NCBI RefSeq assembly: GCF_020400725.1
Contig: NZ_JAINVG010000018.1
Location: 41,082 to 105,081, forward strand
Direction of reading: 5' to 3'
Origin: Streptomyces sp. NK15101
GTDB lineage: Bacteria; Actinomycetota; Actinomycetes; Streptomycetales; Streptomycetaceae
Length of the DNA stretch: 64,000 nt
Position numbers and translations under genes: made by a program
The notes under the pieces: generated by a model
What the model was told of the DNA's origin: nothing
What the model saw: only the letters and a program-made list of their open reading frames with translations
Database searches by the model: none
Shown: piece after piece, positions 26,465-36,641 of the stretch
Layout: each line of letters opens with the position of its first letter
Position numbering within the stretch: position 1 is the first letter of the stretch

Positions 26465-28402
26465 ATGAAACGAGAACACACGCGCAGGTCCGGTGCGCGA
26501 CCGCCGCTGACGCTGGTCCTGCCGGCGCTGCTGGCCGTGGCGTTCCTTACGCTGCCCCTGCTCGGGATCCTCGCACGGACCGAGTGGAGCGAACTCGCCG
26601 GCCATCTGGGCTCACCGGGCACCGTCCAGGCGCTGAAGCTCTCGCTCCTCGTGTCCTTCTGGGCGCTCGGGCTTTCGCTGCTGCTCGGCGTCCCGCTGGC
26701 CTGGCTCCTCGCCCGCGTGTCCTTCCCCGGCAAGGCCCTCGTCCGCTCGCTCGTGCTGCTGCCGATGGTCCTGCCGCCCACCGTCGGCGGCGTCGCGCTG
26801 CTCCTCGCCTTCGGGCGCCGCGGCCTCCTCGGGCCGTGGCTGGAGTCGGCGTTCGGGATCACCCTCCCCTTCCACACCTCGGGTGCCGTCCTCGCGGCCA
26901 CCTTCGTGGCCATGCCCTTCCTCGTCATCAGCCTGGAGGGGGCGCTCGGCGGTCTCCGGCCGCGGTACGAGGAGACGGCGGCCTCCCTCGGCGCCTCACC
27001 GGTCCGCGTCTTCTTCACCGTCACCCTGCCCATGGTCGCGCCGGGCGTCGTCGCGGGCGCGGCCCTCACCTGGGCGCGGGCGCTGGGCGAGTTCGGTGCC
27101 ACCATCACCTTCGCCGGCAACCTGCCCGGCACCACCCAGACCCTCCCCCTCCAGGTCTATCTGCTCCTCCAGGAGGAGCCCGAGGCGGCGACCTCCGTCT
27201 CCCTGCTGCTGCTCGCCATCGCCATGGGCGTACTCGTCGCCCTGCGCGGGCGGTGGACCGGCGCCCCGGCCGACCGCGTCCGCCGGGCCGCCGTCCCCGA
27301 GGCCGGCGCGGAGCCGATCGAGGAAGCCCCTTCGGCACAGGGCGAGCCGTCCGTCCCCTCCGGGGAACGCTGCTCCCTGCACGCCGAGGTCACCGGTTTC
27401 ACCCGCCTCACCCTCGACGCCGGACCCGGCACCACCATCGCCGTCGTCGGCCCCAACGGCGCCGGCAAGACCACCCTCCTCCGCGCCCTCCTCGGCCTCA
27501 CCCCGCGTGCCCACGCCGACCTCACCCTCGGCGGCACCGACGTCACCGCCCAGCCCCCGCACCGGCGCCGGGTCGCCTGGGTCCCGCAGGACGGCGCCCT
27601 CTTCCCGCACCTGACGGCCCTCGCCAACACCGCCTACGGCCTGCGCGCCCAGGGCGTCCCGCGCGCCGAGGCGCGGCGCGCGGCCCAGGCCTGGCTCGAC
27701 CGCCTCGGCGTCGGTCACCTGGGGCACAGGAAGCCCGCGCAGCTCTCCGGCGGCCAGGCCCAGCGGGTCGCCCTGGCCCGCGCGCTGGCCGCCCGCCCCC
27801 GGCTCCTCGTCCTCGACGAGCCGCTCGCCGCCCTCGACCAGACCACCCGCGCCCACGTACGCCACACCCTGCGCACCCACCTCGCGGGCTTCGGCGGCGT
27901 CTGCCTCATCGTCACCCACGACCCCGTCGAGGCCGTCTCCCTCGCCGACCGCGTCCTCGTCCTCGACGACGGCCGCGCGATCCAGGACGACAGCCCCGCC
28001 GAGGTCACCCGCCACCCCCGCTCCCCCTGGGTCGCCCGCATGCTCGGCCGCAACGCCTGGCCGGGCACCGCCACCGCCGAAGGCCTCGACCTGCAGGACG
28101 GCGGCGTCCTGGTCGCGGCCGATCCGCCGCCGGCCGGCACCCCCGCGCTCGCGATCGTCGCGCCCGAGGCCGTGTCCCTGCACCGTGAGAAGCCCGTCGG
28201 CAGCCCCCGCAACGTCTGGCCCGGCACCGTACGCGAGATCACCGGCAGCGGCAGCCGGCTGCGGGTCCTCGTGGCCTCCGACCTCGCGCCCGACCTCGTC
28301 GCCGAGATCACCCCGCAGGCCGCCGCCGAACTCGGCCTCGCCGACGGGGTGTCCGTCTGGACCAGCGTCAAGGCGACCGAGGCGACCGTCGTGCCGCTCT
28401 GA
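26465..28402 (+). CDS. modBC: Molybdate ABC transporter permease-ATPase fusion (ModB-ModC)
   Basis: A 645-residue single polypeptide. Residues about 1-265 are the ModB permease, with five or six helices and the EETAASLGASPVRVFF coupling loop. Residues about 300-540 are the ModC ATPase: Walker A GPNGAGKTT, Q-loop WVPQDGALFPHL, signature LSGGQAQRV, Walker B LLVLDEPLAALD and H-loop VTHD. The C terminus is a TOBE domain (NVWPGTVREITG...). ModB and ModC are separate genes in most bacteria. It is read with modA. Confidence 0.93.
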   Translation: MKREHTRRSGARPPLTLVLPALLAVAFLTLPLLGILARTEWSELAGHLGSPGTVQALKLSLLVSFWALGLSLLLGVPLAWLLARVSFPGKALVRSLVLLPMVLPPTVGGVALLLAFGRRGLLGPWLESAFGITLPFHTSGAVLAATFVAMPFLVISLEGALGGLRPRYEETAASLGASPVRVFFTVTLPMVAPGVVAGAALTWARALGEFGATITFAGNLPGTTQTLPLQVYLLLQEEPEAATSVSLLLLAIAMGVLVALRGRWTGAPADRVRRAAVPEAGAEPIEEAPSAQGEPSVPSGERCSLHAEVTGFTRLTLDAGPGTTIAVVGPNGAGKTTLLRALLGLTPRAHADLTLGGTDVTAQPPHRRRVAWVPQDGALFPHLTALANTAYGLRAQGVPRAEARRAAQAWLDRLGVGHLGHRKPAQLSGGQAQRVALARALAARPRLLVLDEPLAALDQTTRAHVRHTLRTHLAGFGGVCLIVTHDPVEAVSLADRVLVLDDGRAIQDDSPAEVTRHPRSPWVARMLGRNAWPGTATAEGLDLQDGGVLVAADPPPAGTPALAIVAPEAVSLHREKPVGSPRNVWPGTVREITGSGSRLRVLVASDLAPDLVAEITPQAAAELGLADGVSVWTSVKATEATVVPL

Positions 28403-28462
28403 CGCGGGCCTGCCGCGGGCCGGTGGGGCTCCACGTCCTCCGCCGCTCCCCGTGAGGACGGC

Positions 28463-29239
28463 TCAGCGGCCGAAGGTGTCGATGTTCTCGACGAGCCAGC
28501 GGCCGTCGCGGCGCACGACGTCCACGGCGAACATCGCGCCGGCGTAGACGCCCCGGTCCTGGGCCTTCGGCCGCTGCTTCCCGCCGGCCTTGCCGGTACC
28601 GGCCGTGCTCACGCTGCTCTGGTCGGCGTAGACCAGGACCCGGGCGCGGTCGCCGTCGATCCGCTCGACCGCGCTGTCGGTGACCGTCGTGGTGATCACC
28701 GTCTTCTGCCGGGCCGCCTGGGCGAGCACTCCGCCGAACAGCGTCCGGTGCTGGTCCACGGCCTTGCCGGTGAGGAGGGTCCTTCCCGCCCGTTCGAAGG
28801 GGCCCGTGTCGGCGTGGTCGTAGGAGAAGAGCGCGGCGACGGCCTCGGCGGTCTGTCCCTTGATCTCGCTGGTACGGGCGAGGTCGGTGAGGGCCGTGTT
28901 GCCGCGGGCGGGGTCGTCCCGCAGCTCTCCCGCCCTGCTGTGCGCCCATCCGGCGAAGCCTCCGAGGAGGAGGGTCAGGACGCACAGGACGACGAGGGGA
29001 GCGAGGCCGCGCGCCCTGTCCTTCGTGGTCCTCGCGGCGGCCGGACGGTCGGCGGCCGCTTCCTCCCCCGCTGCCTCCGTCGTTCCTCGTACGGGCTTCG
29101 CCGCCGGTGGCCGCCCGGGCCGGGAGCCGGGTGCGGGCAGGAGACCGACGGGCGCGTGGGCCCTGGCCGCGGCGGTCGGCCGGTCGGCGAGGGCCTGGCG
29201 GCGGCGCCGGCGGTTGAGGTGGTGACGGGGCGTCGGCAT
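28463..29239 (-). CDS. Mce-associated membrane protein
   Basis: A 258-residue protein, last of the mce operon. A long basic, Ala/Pro-rich cytoplasmic N terminus (about 90 residues) leads to one transmembrane helix (LAPLVVLCVLTLLLGGFAGW), then an extracytoplasmic domain with ALFSYDHADTGPFERA and RDGRWLVENIDTFGR. The LFSY segment and RW-V-ID ending are shared with the third paralogue here (29859-30506). Such Mam proteins are thought to stabilise Mce complexes. ATG 29239 has AAAGGA upstream. Confidence 0.8.
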   Translation of the reverse strand: MPTPRHHLNRRRRRQALADRPTAAARAHAPVGLLPAPGSRPGRPPAAKPVRGTTEAAGEEAAADRPAAARTTKDRARGLAPLVVLCVLTLLLGGFAGWAHSRAGELRDDPARGNTALTDLARTSEIKGQTAEAVAALFSYDHADTGPFERAGRTLLTGKAVDQHRTLFGGVLAQAARQKTVITTTVTDSAVERIDGDRARVLVYADQSSVSTAGTGKAGGKQRPKAQDRGVYAGAMFAVDVVRRDGRWLVENIDTFGR

Positions 29240-29289
29240 CGTGCGTGTCCTTTCGGGTGCTGGCGGCTCTCGCGTACGGGACGGCTCGG

Positions 29290-29832
29290 TCAGCCGGTCG
29301 CCGTGCCGCCCACGGGGGCCTGCCCCAGACCGCTGAGCTTCCACTGGCCGCCGGTGCGGGTGAGCTCGCCCAGCATGCGGCTGTCCTTCTCCGTGCTCTT
29401 GCTGTCGGGCGTCGTGACGGTGACGCGCAGCGCGACGAGCAGCCGGGCCCGCCCGGCCCGGTCGTCGAGTTCGGTGACGGCTCCGGACAGCACCCGGGCC
29501 GTGGTCACCGTCTTCGCCGCCTTCACCTGGCTGGTGAACTCCTCCCGTCCGTCCACCAGTTGCCGGTGCAGTTCGCCGGTCGTCGAGGTCTCCCAGAGGT
29601 CGAGTCCCTGGTCCACGCGCCGGTGGTCGAGCGTGTTGAGGTTCTGCACGGCCTGCTCCCCCGCCGCGAGCGCCCGGTCGCGCTGCGCGGCGTACGCCGC
29701 GGAGTCGTCGTGGGCCGCCGCGTACCAGCCACGGCCTTCCCAGGCGGCGAAGCCGCCCGCGACCAGAGTGAGCACGAGGGCCACGGCCAGGGCCGGCCGG
29801 TTGCCCGCCGAGGCGCGGACCTGGCGTGTCAT
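29290..29832 (-). CDS. Mce-associated membrane protein
   Basis: A 180-residue protein with one N-terminal helix (LAVALVLTLVAGGFAAWEG) and an extracytoplasmic domain with NLNTLDHRRVDQGLDLW, ending GGQWKLSGLG. It pairs in style with 30503-31027 (NTLDASTPERAEAGIRAW). ATG 29832 has GGGAGA six nucleotides upstream; ATG 29856 would couple it directly to the previous stop. Confidence 0.8.
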   Translation of the reverse strand: MTRQVRASAGNRPALAVALVLTLVAGGFAAWEGRGWYAAAHDDSAAYAAQRDRALAAGEQAVQNLNTLDHRRVDQGLDLWETSTTGELHRQLVDGREEFTSQVKAAKTVTTARVLSGAVTELDDRAGRARLLVALRVTVTTPDSKSTEKDSRMLGELTRTGGQWKLSGLGQAPVGGTATG

Positions 29833-29858
29833 GGGGGTCTCCCGTCTCCCGCTCATCG

Positions 29859-30506
29859 TCAGCGGGCCTTGATGTCGACGATCAGCCACCGGTCTCCCCG
29901 GTACTTCGCGGTGACGGTGAGCTGGGCCGCGGCGGTCGTGGCTGCGGCCCCGTCGCGTCGTGAGGTCTGGTCGAGGAAGACGAGGAGGCGCGCGCCGTCC
30001 CCGTCGAGTTCGATCACCCCGGTGCGGACGGCCTGGGTGGAGAGGGTGATGCGCTGCTCGACCAGGTGGGCGCGGACTTGGGCGAGCAGGTCGCCGTACT
30101 GGCGGGCCGCCCGTCCGGCCAGCACGGTGCGCGAGGACCGTTCCGCCGCGTCGGTGTCGGCGGGCGTGTAGGAGAAGACCCGGGCGAGGCCTTCGGCCAC
30201 GTCGCCGCTGACGCGGGTGGTGGTCTCGGTGTCGGTGAGCGCGTGGTTGCGCGCCGAGGGGGTCGAGCGGAGCTGGTGGGCGGCGTAGTGGAACCCGCTC
30301 CCGCCGAGGAGGAGGACGGCGAGGGCGGCGGCGAGGGCGGTCTTCCGCCACGTGCCGGGGGGCCGGCGGCCGCCGGCCTCGTCCGCCGTCCCGTCCTCGG
30401 CCGCGGCCTCGGCCTCGGCCGCGCCAGGAGCTTCCGGCGCGTCCGTCTCCGGTCCCTCTCCGGTCTCGGCGTCCCCGTCGGCCGTCGTGCGCAGCAGTCG
30501 TGTCAC
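29859..30506 (-). CDS. Mce-associated membrane protein
   Basis: A 215-residue protein. An acidic, Ala/Glu/Pro-rich cytoplasmic N terminus (about 60 residues) precedes one helix (TALAAALAVLLLGGSGFHYA) and an extracytoplasmic domain with RVFSYTPADTDAAERS and KYRGDRWLIVDIKAR. Closely related in plan to 28463-29239, pointing to duplication. GTG 30506 overlaps the previous stop (GTGA). Confidence 0.8.
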   Translation of the reverse strand: MTRLLRTTADGDAETGEGPETDAPEAPGAAEAEAAAEDGTADEAGGRRPPGTWRKTALAAALAVLLLGGSGFHYAAHQLRSTPSARNHALTDTETTTRVSGDVAEGLARVFSYTPADTDAAERSSRTVLAGRAARQYGDLLAQVRAHLVEQRITLSTQAVRTGVIELDGDGARLLVFLDQTSRRDGAAATTAAAQLTVTAKYRGDRWLIVDIKAR

Positions 30507-31027
30507 TCGTCCCCGCCCTCCTCGCCCTTCTCCGCCCCCGCGACGGGGACCGCGCTCAGTGCCGCGACCCTCCACGTGTTCTCGCCCGTGCGGGTCAGGA
30601 CGGCCTCCAGGCGCTTGCGGTCGGTGGTCGCGCCGGCCGCTCCGCGCGGGGTGACGTCGACGCGTACGGTCGCGATGAGTTTCGCCGTACCGGCCCTGGC
30701 GTCCAGGGCGGTGAGGGCGGCCTCGGTGACCGTGGCGCGGGCCGAGGCGCCCACCGTGGGCCGGGTGCGGCCCAGTTCGGTGCGGAGCGGGCCGGTGGAG
30801 GCGTCGCGCCAGGCCCGGATGCCCGCTTCGGCGCGTTCGGGGGTCGAGGCGTCGAGCGTGTTCAGGACGGTGAGGCGGCTGCGGCCTTCGGCGAGCGCGG
30901 TGTCGCGTTCCCGGCCGAAGGCGAGCTCCTCGTCGGTGCGGGCCTGGGCGTAGGTCCAGGCGCCGGTCCCGCAGAAGCCGAGGGCGACGACGAGGGCGCC
31001 GGTACCGATGGCCCTCCCCCGCTTCAT
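30503..31027 (-). CDS. Mce-associated membrane protein
   Basis: A 174-residue protein with an N-terminal helix (IGTGALVVALGFCGTGAW) and extracytoplasmic domain containing LNTLDASTPERAEAGIRAWRD. First of four tandem Mce-associated genes. ATG 31027 overlaps the mceF stop by 4 bp. Confidence 0.8.
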   Translation of the reverse strand: MKRGRAIGTGALVVALGFCGTGAWTYAQARTDEELAFGRERDTALAEGRSRLTVLNTLDASTPERAEAGIRAWRDASTGPLRTELGRTRPTVGASARATVTEAALTALDARAGTAKLIATVRVDVTPRGAAGATTDRKRLEAVLTRTGENTWRVAALSAVPVAGAEKGEEGGDE

Positions 31028-32298
31028 CGCGTGCTCCCGGTGTCCAGGCCGAGGAGGCCGGCCATGTCCGTGGGGCCGCCGGTCCGGCCGGGCAGCGCGA
31101 GCGCGCCGGGCAGGTCCGGCTGTGTGCCGGCCGGGGTGCGCGCGCTGCCGGAGGGCAGGGAGCCGGGCCGGGCCGGGGTGGGCACTCCGCCGCCCCCGGG
31201 GGCGTGGGCCGAGCCGCGGACGTTGATCCCGGTGGAGGCCGGGGAGGTGCAGGAGGCGCCGGTGTTGAGGGCGGGCGCGGTCCCCAGGTCGAGTCCGTTG
31301 CGGTAGCGCGTCCCGCCGTACCCGGAGGTGCAGGGCAGTGGTTTGAAGAAGGTGACGGCCATGCCGAAGTTCACGTGTCCTCCGTCGACGGTGGTGGCTC
31401 CCGCCGAGACGGCCGCCGGGAACTTCACGAGGAGTTCCTCGGTGCCGCGCTGTCGGGTGACGGCGATCTCCGAGGTGGTGAGGAGGTTGGCGAGGACGAC
31501 GCCGAGGCTGGGGTCGAGGTCGCGCAGGAGGCCGCTGACCTGGCCGGTGGCGTCGGGCGTGACGGCGAGGAGGCGTCGCAGGTCGGCGTCCGAGCCCTTG
31601 AGGGTGGCGGCGAGGTCGCGGGCGCCGGTGGCGAAGTCCCGGATGGCGCGGCTCTCGTCGGCCTGGGTGCGCAGGACGACCTCGCCGTCGTCGATGAGCC
31701 GTGTCGTGGCCGGCAGGGAGCGGTCGGCGGCCTGCACGAACCTGCTGCCGCTGTCGAGGAGGACCTGGAGGTCGTCGCCGTGTCCCTCGAAGGCCTTGCC
31801 GAGTTCGTCGACGACCGTGCGCAGGGAGTCCAGGGGTACGGAGCGGGTGAGGTCGTTCATGCTCGCCAGCACGTCGGTGACGGGTGCCGGCACCTCGGTG
31901 TCGGACTGTTCGATGCGGGCGCCGTCGGCGAGGAAGGGGCCGCCGTCGCTCTCGGGCCGCAGGTCGACGTACTGCTCGCCGACGGCGGAGAGTTCGGCGA
32001 CCACGGCACGGGCGTCGGCGGGGATCCGGGGCGCCGACTTCTTGATGCGCAGTTCGGCGACGACTCCGTCGGCGGTGAGGTCGATGGCTCCGACGCGGCC
32101 GACGGAGACGCCGCGGTAGGTGACGTCGGAGTGGGTGAACAGCCCTCCCGTACGGGCGAGGTGGACGCGGACGGTGTAGTGGTCGGCGACGCCGGCGTAG
32201 CGGCCGAGGTCGGCGTAGCGGACGCCGACGAAGCCCAGGACGAGTACGGCGATGACGAGGAACGCGAGGTTCTTCAGCCGTACGGTGCGGGTGATCAC
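31024..32298 (-). CDS. Mce family protein, MceF-like
   Basis: A 424-residue exported MCE protein. One N-terminal helix (LKNLAFLVIAVLVLGFVGV) is followed by the MCE/MlaD domain (YTVRVHLARTGGLFTHSDVTYRGVSVGRV) and a long helical stretch typical of the Mce needle. The C terminus is Pro/Gly-rich and probably disordered. Sixth of six subunits that form a tube carrying lipid across the envelope. Start overlaps mceE stop by 4 bp. Confidence 0.88.
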   Translation of the reverse strand: MITRTVRLKNLAFLVIAVLVLGFVGVRYADLGRYAGVADHYTVRVHLARTGGLFTHSDVTYRGVSVGRVGAIDLTADGVVAELRIKKSAPRIPADARAVVAELSAVGEQYVDLRPESDGGPFLADGARIEQSDTEVPAPVTDVLASMNDLTRSVPLDSLRTVVDELGKAFEGHGDDLQVLLDSGSRFVQAADRSLPATTRLIDDGEVVLRTQADESRAIRDFATGARDLAATLKGSDADLRRLLAVTPDATGQVSGLLRDLDPSLGVVLANLLTTSEIAVTRQRGTEELLVKFPAAVSAGATTVDGGHVNFGMAVTFFKPLPCTSGYGGTRYRNGLDLGTAPALNTGASCTSPASTGINVRGSAHAPGGGGVPTPARPGSLPSGSARTPAGTQPDLPGALALPGRTGGPTDMAGLLGLDTGSTR

Positions 32299-33518
32299 GG
32301 CTTCTCGCCTCCGTCCTGGGGTGTGGTGGCGGGCGCCGGGGGGCTGCCCGTGGAGACCGGGGGCAGCGGCAGCGCCGGGTGCGGGCCGCTGGTGACGCCG
32401 TTCGTTCCCGCTCGGCCGCGCGAGGCCGGGTCCGGGGTCGGAGGGGTGGGGGCCGGGGTGGGTTCGGCCCTGGGGATGAGGGGCGGGATCACCTCGGTCC
32501 CCGGGACGGCGGCGATGTGCAGATAGGTGTTGAGGTAGTCGCCCTTGATGCCGCGCATGACCTCGTCGGTGAAGGGATACGTGAGGAGCACCTGCAGCGA
32601 TTCGGGCAGGTCGGCACCGGCGTCCGCGAGTGCGGTCAGGGTCGGGGCGAGGGCCTTGAGGTCGGCGACCATGTCCTCCTTGCTCGCGTCGACGGTGCTG
32701 ACGGCGACTCCGGACAGGGTGTCCAGGGCGCGCAGCATGGTCAGCAGGGAACCCCGCTGGTTCTCCAGGGTCTTGAGGCCGGGCGAGAGTCCGGTGAGGA
32801 CGGTGTCGACGTCCTTCTTGCGGCCGGCGAGGGTGGCGGAGAGCCGGTTGACTCCGTCGAGGGCGCGGGTGATGTCGCCGCGGTGCGCGTCCAGGTTCGT
32901 GACCAGGGTGTTCACGCGGTCGAGCATGGAGCGGACCTCGGGTTCGCGTCCGCCGAGCGCCGCGTCGAGTTCCCGGGTGATGGTCTTGAGCTGGTTGACG
33001 CCGCCGCCGTTGAGCAGCAGGGACAGCGCGCCGAACACCTCCTCGACCTCCGTGTTGCGGTTGGTGCGCGCGAGCGGGATGACGCTGCCGTCGGTGAGGC
33101 GTCCGCCGCCGTCCTTCCGGGGGGCGACGAGCTGGATGTACTTCTCGCCCAGGAGGCTGGACTGTTCCAGGCGTGCGCCGGCGTCGGCGGGGAGCCGGAC
33201 GTCACCGTTGATCTTCAGGGTGACGCGGGCGGTCCAGTTGCCGGTGCCCAGCTCGATGGCGGTGACGCGGCCGACGGCGACGTCGTTGACCTTGACCGCG
33301 GACTGCGGCACGAGGCTGAGCACGTCGTCGAGTTCGGCGGTGACCGTGTAGGGGTGGGGGCCGAGGTCGGCGCCGCCGGGCAGCGGGAGGTCCTCGATGC
33401 CGTCGAACCGGACGGGGTTCGCGGGGACCGCGCCGAGGACGACGGCGAGCCCGAGGCCGAGCGCGACCGCTCCGACGGCTCCGGCCCCGAGGGCCTTGCG
33501 GGACGGCGGGGCGTTCAC
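32295..33518 (-). CDS. Mce family protein, MceE-like
   Basis: A 407-residue MCE protein. After an N-terminal hydrophobic segment, the [10 protein letters not shown] stretch matches the MceE/LprK pattern, followed by the MCE domain ([29 protein letters not shown]). Mycobacterial MceE proteins are lipoproteins, but no lipobox cysteine is present here. The C terminus is Pro/Thr-rich. GTG 33518 overlaps the mceD stop. Confidence 0.85.
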   Translation of the reverse strand: MNAPPSRKALGAGAVGAVALGLGLAVVLGAVPANPVRFDGIEDLPLPGGADLGPHPYTVTAELDDVLSLVPQSAVKVNDVAVGRVTAIELGTGNWTARVTLKINGDVRLPADAGARLEQSSLLGEKYIQLVAPRKDGGGRLTDGSVIPLARTNRNTEVEEVFGALSLLLNGGGVNQLKTITRELDAALGGREPEVRSMLDRVNTLVTNLDAHRGDITRALDGVNRLSATLAGRKKDVDTVLTGLSPGLKTLENQRGSLLTMLRALDTLSGVAVSTVDASKEDMVADLKALAPTLTALADAGADLPESLQVLLTYPFTDEVMRGIKGDYLNTYLHIAAVPGTEVIPPLIPRAEPTPAPTPPTPDPASRGRAGTNGVTSGPHPALPLPPVSTGSPPAPATTPQDGGEKP

Positions 33519-34543
33519 CGCTCCCCCTCTCGGGCGCCGGCCGAGGAGGCGCCGCCGGTCATCGGCAGCGGGAGCAGTGGTCCGCCCATGCTGACCTCGT
33601 TGATGTCGGCGCGGCCGTCGAGGGTGCGGGTGGCCGGGTTGTACGCGTTGACGACGTTGCCGGCGGCGAGCGGGGCGACGTCGAGCGCCTCCGCGAGGGA
33701 GGCCCGCTGGTCGACGAGGGTCTGGGTGAGGGGCACGAGCCGGTCGACGTTCTTCTTCAGCTCGCCGCGGTTGTCCTTGATGAAGGTCTTGACCCGGGCG
33801 AGGGCCTTGCCGAGTTCCTCGAGTGCGCCGGCGAGGTCGTCCTTGTTCTCGGCGAAGTAGCCGACGACCTCGTCCAGGCGCTCCTGTGCGGTGCGGACGT
33901 CGCCGTCCTTCTTCTTCAGCATGGTGGTGAAGGTCTGGAGCTGTCCGAGGGTGGTGAACAGGTTCTCGCTGCTTCCGTCGAGGGTCTTGGCGGCCTTGCC
34001 GAACTGTTCGATGGAGGTGCCGATGGCCGTGCCGTTGCCCTTGAGGTTCTTCGCTCCGGTGTCCAGGAGTTCGGAGAGGGCTCCGGCGGAGTTGGCTCCG
34101 TCGGGGCCGAGTGCCTCGCTCAGTTCGGTGATCGAGTCGTAGAGCTGGTCGATCTCGACGGGGGTGCGGTTGCGGGAGGCGGGCAGCTGGGCGCCGTCGG
34201 CGAGGGCGGGGCCGGTGCTGTAGGCGGGGGCGAGCTGGACGTACCGGTCGGCGACGATGCTCGGGGCGACGACGAGGGCCCGCGCGTCGGCGGGGACGCG
34301 TACGCCTTCGTCGAGGCGGAGTGCGACGCGTACCCGGGTGCCCCGCGGCTCCACGGATTCCACCTCGCCCACCCGGACGCCGAGGACGCGCAGGTCGGAT
34401 CCGGCGTAGATGCCGACCGCCCGGTCGAACCAGGCGGTGACGCGGATGCCGTCGTCGTCGAGGGCTCTGACGGCGACGAGGCCGCAGGCGGCGAGGACCG
34501 CGAGGGCGAGCCCGGCGACGAGGGGCTTTCTGGGCTTGGTCAT
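33515..34543 (-). CDS. Mce family protein, MceD-like
   Basis: A 342-residue MCE protein with MCE domain [19 protein letters not shown] then [11 protein letters not shown], and [18 protein letters not shown], as in MceD. The N-terminal hydrophobic segment contains LAVLAACG, which resembles a lipobox; if used, this subunit rather than MceE would be lipidated. The helical tail ([19 protein letters not shown]) is typical. ATG 34543 overlaps the mceC stop. Confidence 0.87.
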   Translation of the reverse strand: MTKPRKPLVAGLALAVLAACGLVAVRALDDDGIRVTAWFDRAVGIYAGSDLRVLGVRVGEVESVEPRGTRVRVALRLDEGVRVPADARALVVAPSIVADRYVQLAPAYSTGPALADGAQLPASRNRTPVEIDQLYDSITELSEALGPDGANSAGALSELLDTGAKNLKGNGTAIGTSIEQFGKAAKTLDGSSENLFTTLGQLQTFTTMLKKKDGDVRTAQERLDEVVGYFAENKDDLAGALEELGKALARVKTFIKDNRGELKKNVDRLVPLTQTLVDQRASLAEALDVAPLAAGNVVNAYNPATRTLDGRADINEVSMGGPLLPLPMTGGASSAGAREGER

Positions 34544-35589
34544 CGTTCACCGCTTCCCTTGGCCGTCGCCGTCTGTTTCGGCGGGAGGCATCCGGTCTCG
34601 GGGTGCGAGGCCTCGGGCAGATAGGTGCGGGGCACCAGGCCGCACAGGTAGCTGTCGAACCAGCGGCCGCTGCCGAGGGTGTTGCCGACGAGGCGGTAGT
34701 ACGGGCCGATGAGCGCGAGCGTCCTGTCGAGCCGGCCGCTGTTCTTCTCCAGGACTCCGGTGACGCGGCTGAGGGCCTTCAGGGTGGGGCCGAGCTGCCG
34801 GTTGTTGTCGCCGACGATGCCGCTGAGTTCGGTGCCCAGGTCCCGGCTTCCCTTGAGCAGGGCGCGGATGGCCTCGCGGCGCTTCCTGAGTTCGCCCAGG
34901 AGCGAGCCGCCGTCCTCCAGGAGGATCTCGAAGCTGGACTTCCTGTCCTGGAGGGTCTTGGTGAACTTCTTGCTGTTCTCCAGGAGCCGGGCGAGCTGGG
35001 TGTCGCGCTTGGAGACGGACTTCGACAGCTCGGAGAGGCCGGTGGCGGCGTTGCGCACGTGCGGCGGGGAGTCCTTGAAGGTCTCGGAGATCGTCTCGAA
35101 GCTCTCGGCGAGCTTCTCGGTGTCGATGGCGTCGACGGTGCCGCTGAGGTCCTGGAAGGCCTGGGTCACGTCGTACGGGGAGGTGGTGCGGGACCGCGGG
35201 ATGCGGGTTCCCGGGTCCTGGGGTGCGGAGCCCAGCGGGTCGAGCGCCAGGTACTTCTCGCCGAGGAGGGTCTTGATGGCGATGGCGGCGGTCGACCGGT
35301 CGCCGATCCAGGCGTCGCCGACCTCGAAGGTCACCTTGACCTTGGGGCCGTCGAGGGAGACCCCGGTGACCTCGCCGACCTTGACCCCCGCGATGCGGAC
35401 CTCGTCGCCGGCGTCGAGTCCGGCGGCCTCGGTGAAGTCGGCGCTGTAGGCGGTGTCGCCGCCGACGAGGGGGAGCCGTTCCACGTTGTACGCGAGGACG
35501 GCCATGAGGGCGAGGACCAGCAGTCCGACGACGGCGACGGCGACGGGGCTGCGCTCCTCGACCGGCTTCGGCCGGGGGCGGGGGCTCAT
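34540..35589 (-). CDS. Mce family protein, MceC-like
   Basis: A 349-residue MCE protein: helix [23 protein letters not shown] domain ([20 protein letters not shown] then [10 protein letters not shown]), long alpha-helical segment, and a C-terminal DSYLCGLVP motif with a Cys shared with MceB. Starts four bases before the mceB stop, part of a fully overlapping gene chain. Confidence 0.88.
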   Translation of the reverse strand: MSPRPRPKPVEERSPVAVAVVGLLVLALMAVLAYNVERLPLVGGDTAYSADFTEAAGLDAGDEVRIAGVKVGEVTGVSLDGPKVKVTFEVGDAWIGDRSTAAIAIKTLLGEKYLALDPLGSAPQDPGTRIPRSRTTSPYDVTQAFQDLSGTVDAIDTEKLAESFETISETFKDSPPHVRNAATGLSELSKSVSKRDTQLARLLENSKKFTKTLQDRKSSFEILLEDGGSLLGELRKRREAIRALLKGSRDLGTELSGIVGDNNRQLGPTLKALSRVTGVLEKNSGRLDRTLALIGPYYRLVGNTLGSGRWFDSYLCGLVPRTYLPEASHPETGCLPPKQTATAKGSGER

Positions 35590-36641
35590 CCGCGGCACCT
35601 CGCCTCGGTCACGGCGATGCCGGTCGGCGGCTCGGAGCCGTCGGAGGTTCTCACGCCGCTCACGCGCGCCTCGCAGAGGTAGAGGTTGAACCACGATCCG
35701 TACGAGGACAGCCGGGCCAGGGCCGACATCTTGCCGGGGGTGTTGGCGAGGAAGGACTCGATGGCGGGGGTGTGGTCGCCGAGCGTGCCCGAGAGCCGGC
35801 CCAGTTCGCGGATGTCCTTCTTGAGGGGCGCGCGCCCCTCCTGGAGGAGGCCGGCGGTCGTCGTGGTGAGGTCCCCGATGGCCTTGACCGCCTCGCCGAG
35901 GGGCTTGCGGTCGGTGTTGAAGCCGGTGACGAGCTTCTGGAGGGTGACGACGAGGTCCCCGAAGGCGGCCTCGCGGTTGTTGAGGGTGGTCAGGACGGTG
36001 TCGAGGTGGGTGACGACCTCGCCGATGACCTTGTCCTTGGCGGCGACGGTCCTGGTGAGGGAGCCGATGTGCCTCAGGAGGCTGTCGACGGTGCCGCTCT
36101 CGCCCTGGAGGACCTGGACGAGGGAGCCGGCGAGGTCGTTGACGTCCGCGGGCGAGAGTCCCTCGAACAGCGGCTTGAATCCGTTGAACAGCAGGGTCAG
36201 GTCGAGTGCGGGCGTGGTGCGGTCGAGCGGGATGGTCTCTCCGGCGCCCAGGGTGCCGGTCAGGTCGCCGGTGCCCCGGCCGAGGGAGACGTACCGCTGC
36301 CCGACCATGTTGAGGTACTTCACGGCGGCCGTCGCCGACCGGGGCAGGGAGCGGTCCTCGCGGACCGTGAAGGTGACCTGGGCGGTGCGCCGCTCGACGA
36401 CGCGCACGTCGGTCACCTCGCCCACCTTCACCCCGGCGATGCGCACGGAGTCGCCCTCGACGAGCCCGGTGACGTCGGTGAACAGCGCCTTGTAGGAGCG
36501 GGTTTCGGCGCCGACCCCGGTGTCGGCGATGCTGAAGCCGAGGACGGTGGTGGCGAGGGCGGTGACCAGGACGAACGCGAGGGACTTCAGCACGGTCCCG
36601 GTCAGGCCGCGCCGTCGCGTGCGGCCGGCTCGTGTCGTCAT
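35586..36641 (-). CDS. Mce family protein, MceB-like
   Basis: A 351-residue MCE protein. Helix SLAFVLVTALATTVLGFSIA, MCE domain (YKALFTDVTGLVEGDSVRIA then [10 protein letters not shown]), helical needle region, and the C-terminal SSYGSWFNLYLCEARV segment typical of MceB. ATG 36641 overlaps the mceA stop by 4 bp. Confidence 0.88.
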   Translation of the reverse strand: MTTRAGRTRRRGLTGTVLKSLAFVLVTALATTVLGFSIADTGVGAETRSYKALFTDVTGLVEGDSVRIAGVKVGEVTDVRVVERRTAQVTFTVREDRSLPRSATAAVKYLNMVGQRYVSLGRGTGDLTGTLGAGETIPLDRTTPALDLTLLFNGFKPLFEGLSPADVNDLAGSLVQVLQGESGTVDSLLRHIGSLTRTVAAKDKVIGEVVTHLDTVLTTLNNREAAFGDLVVTLQKLVTGFNTDRKPLGEAVKAIGDLTTTTAGLLQEGRAPLKKDIRELGRLSGTLGDHTPAIESFLANTPGKMSALARLSSYGSWFNLYLCEARVSGVRTSDGSEPPTGIAVTEARCRG

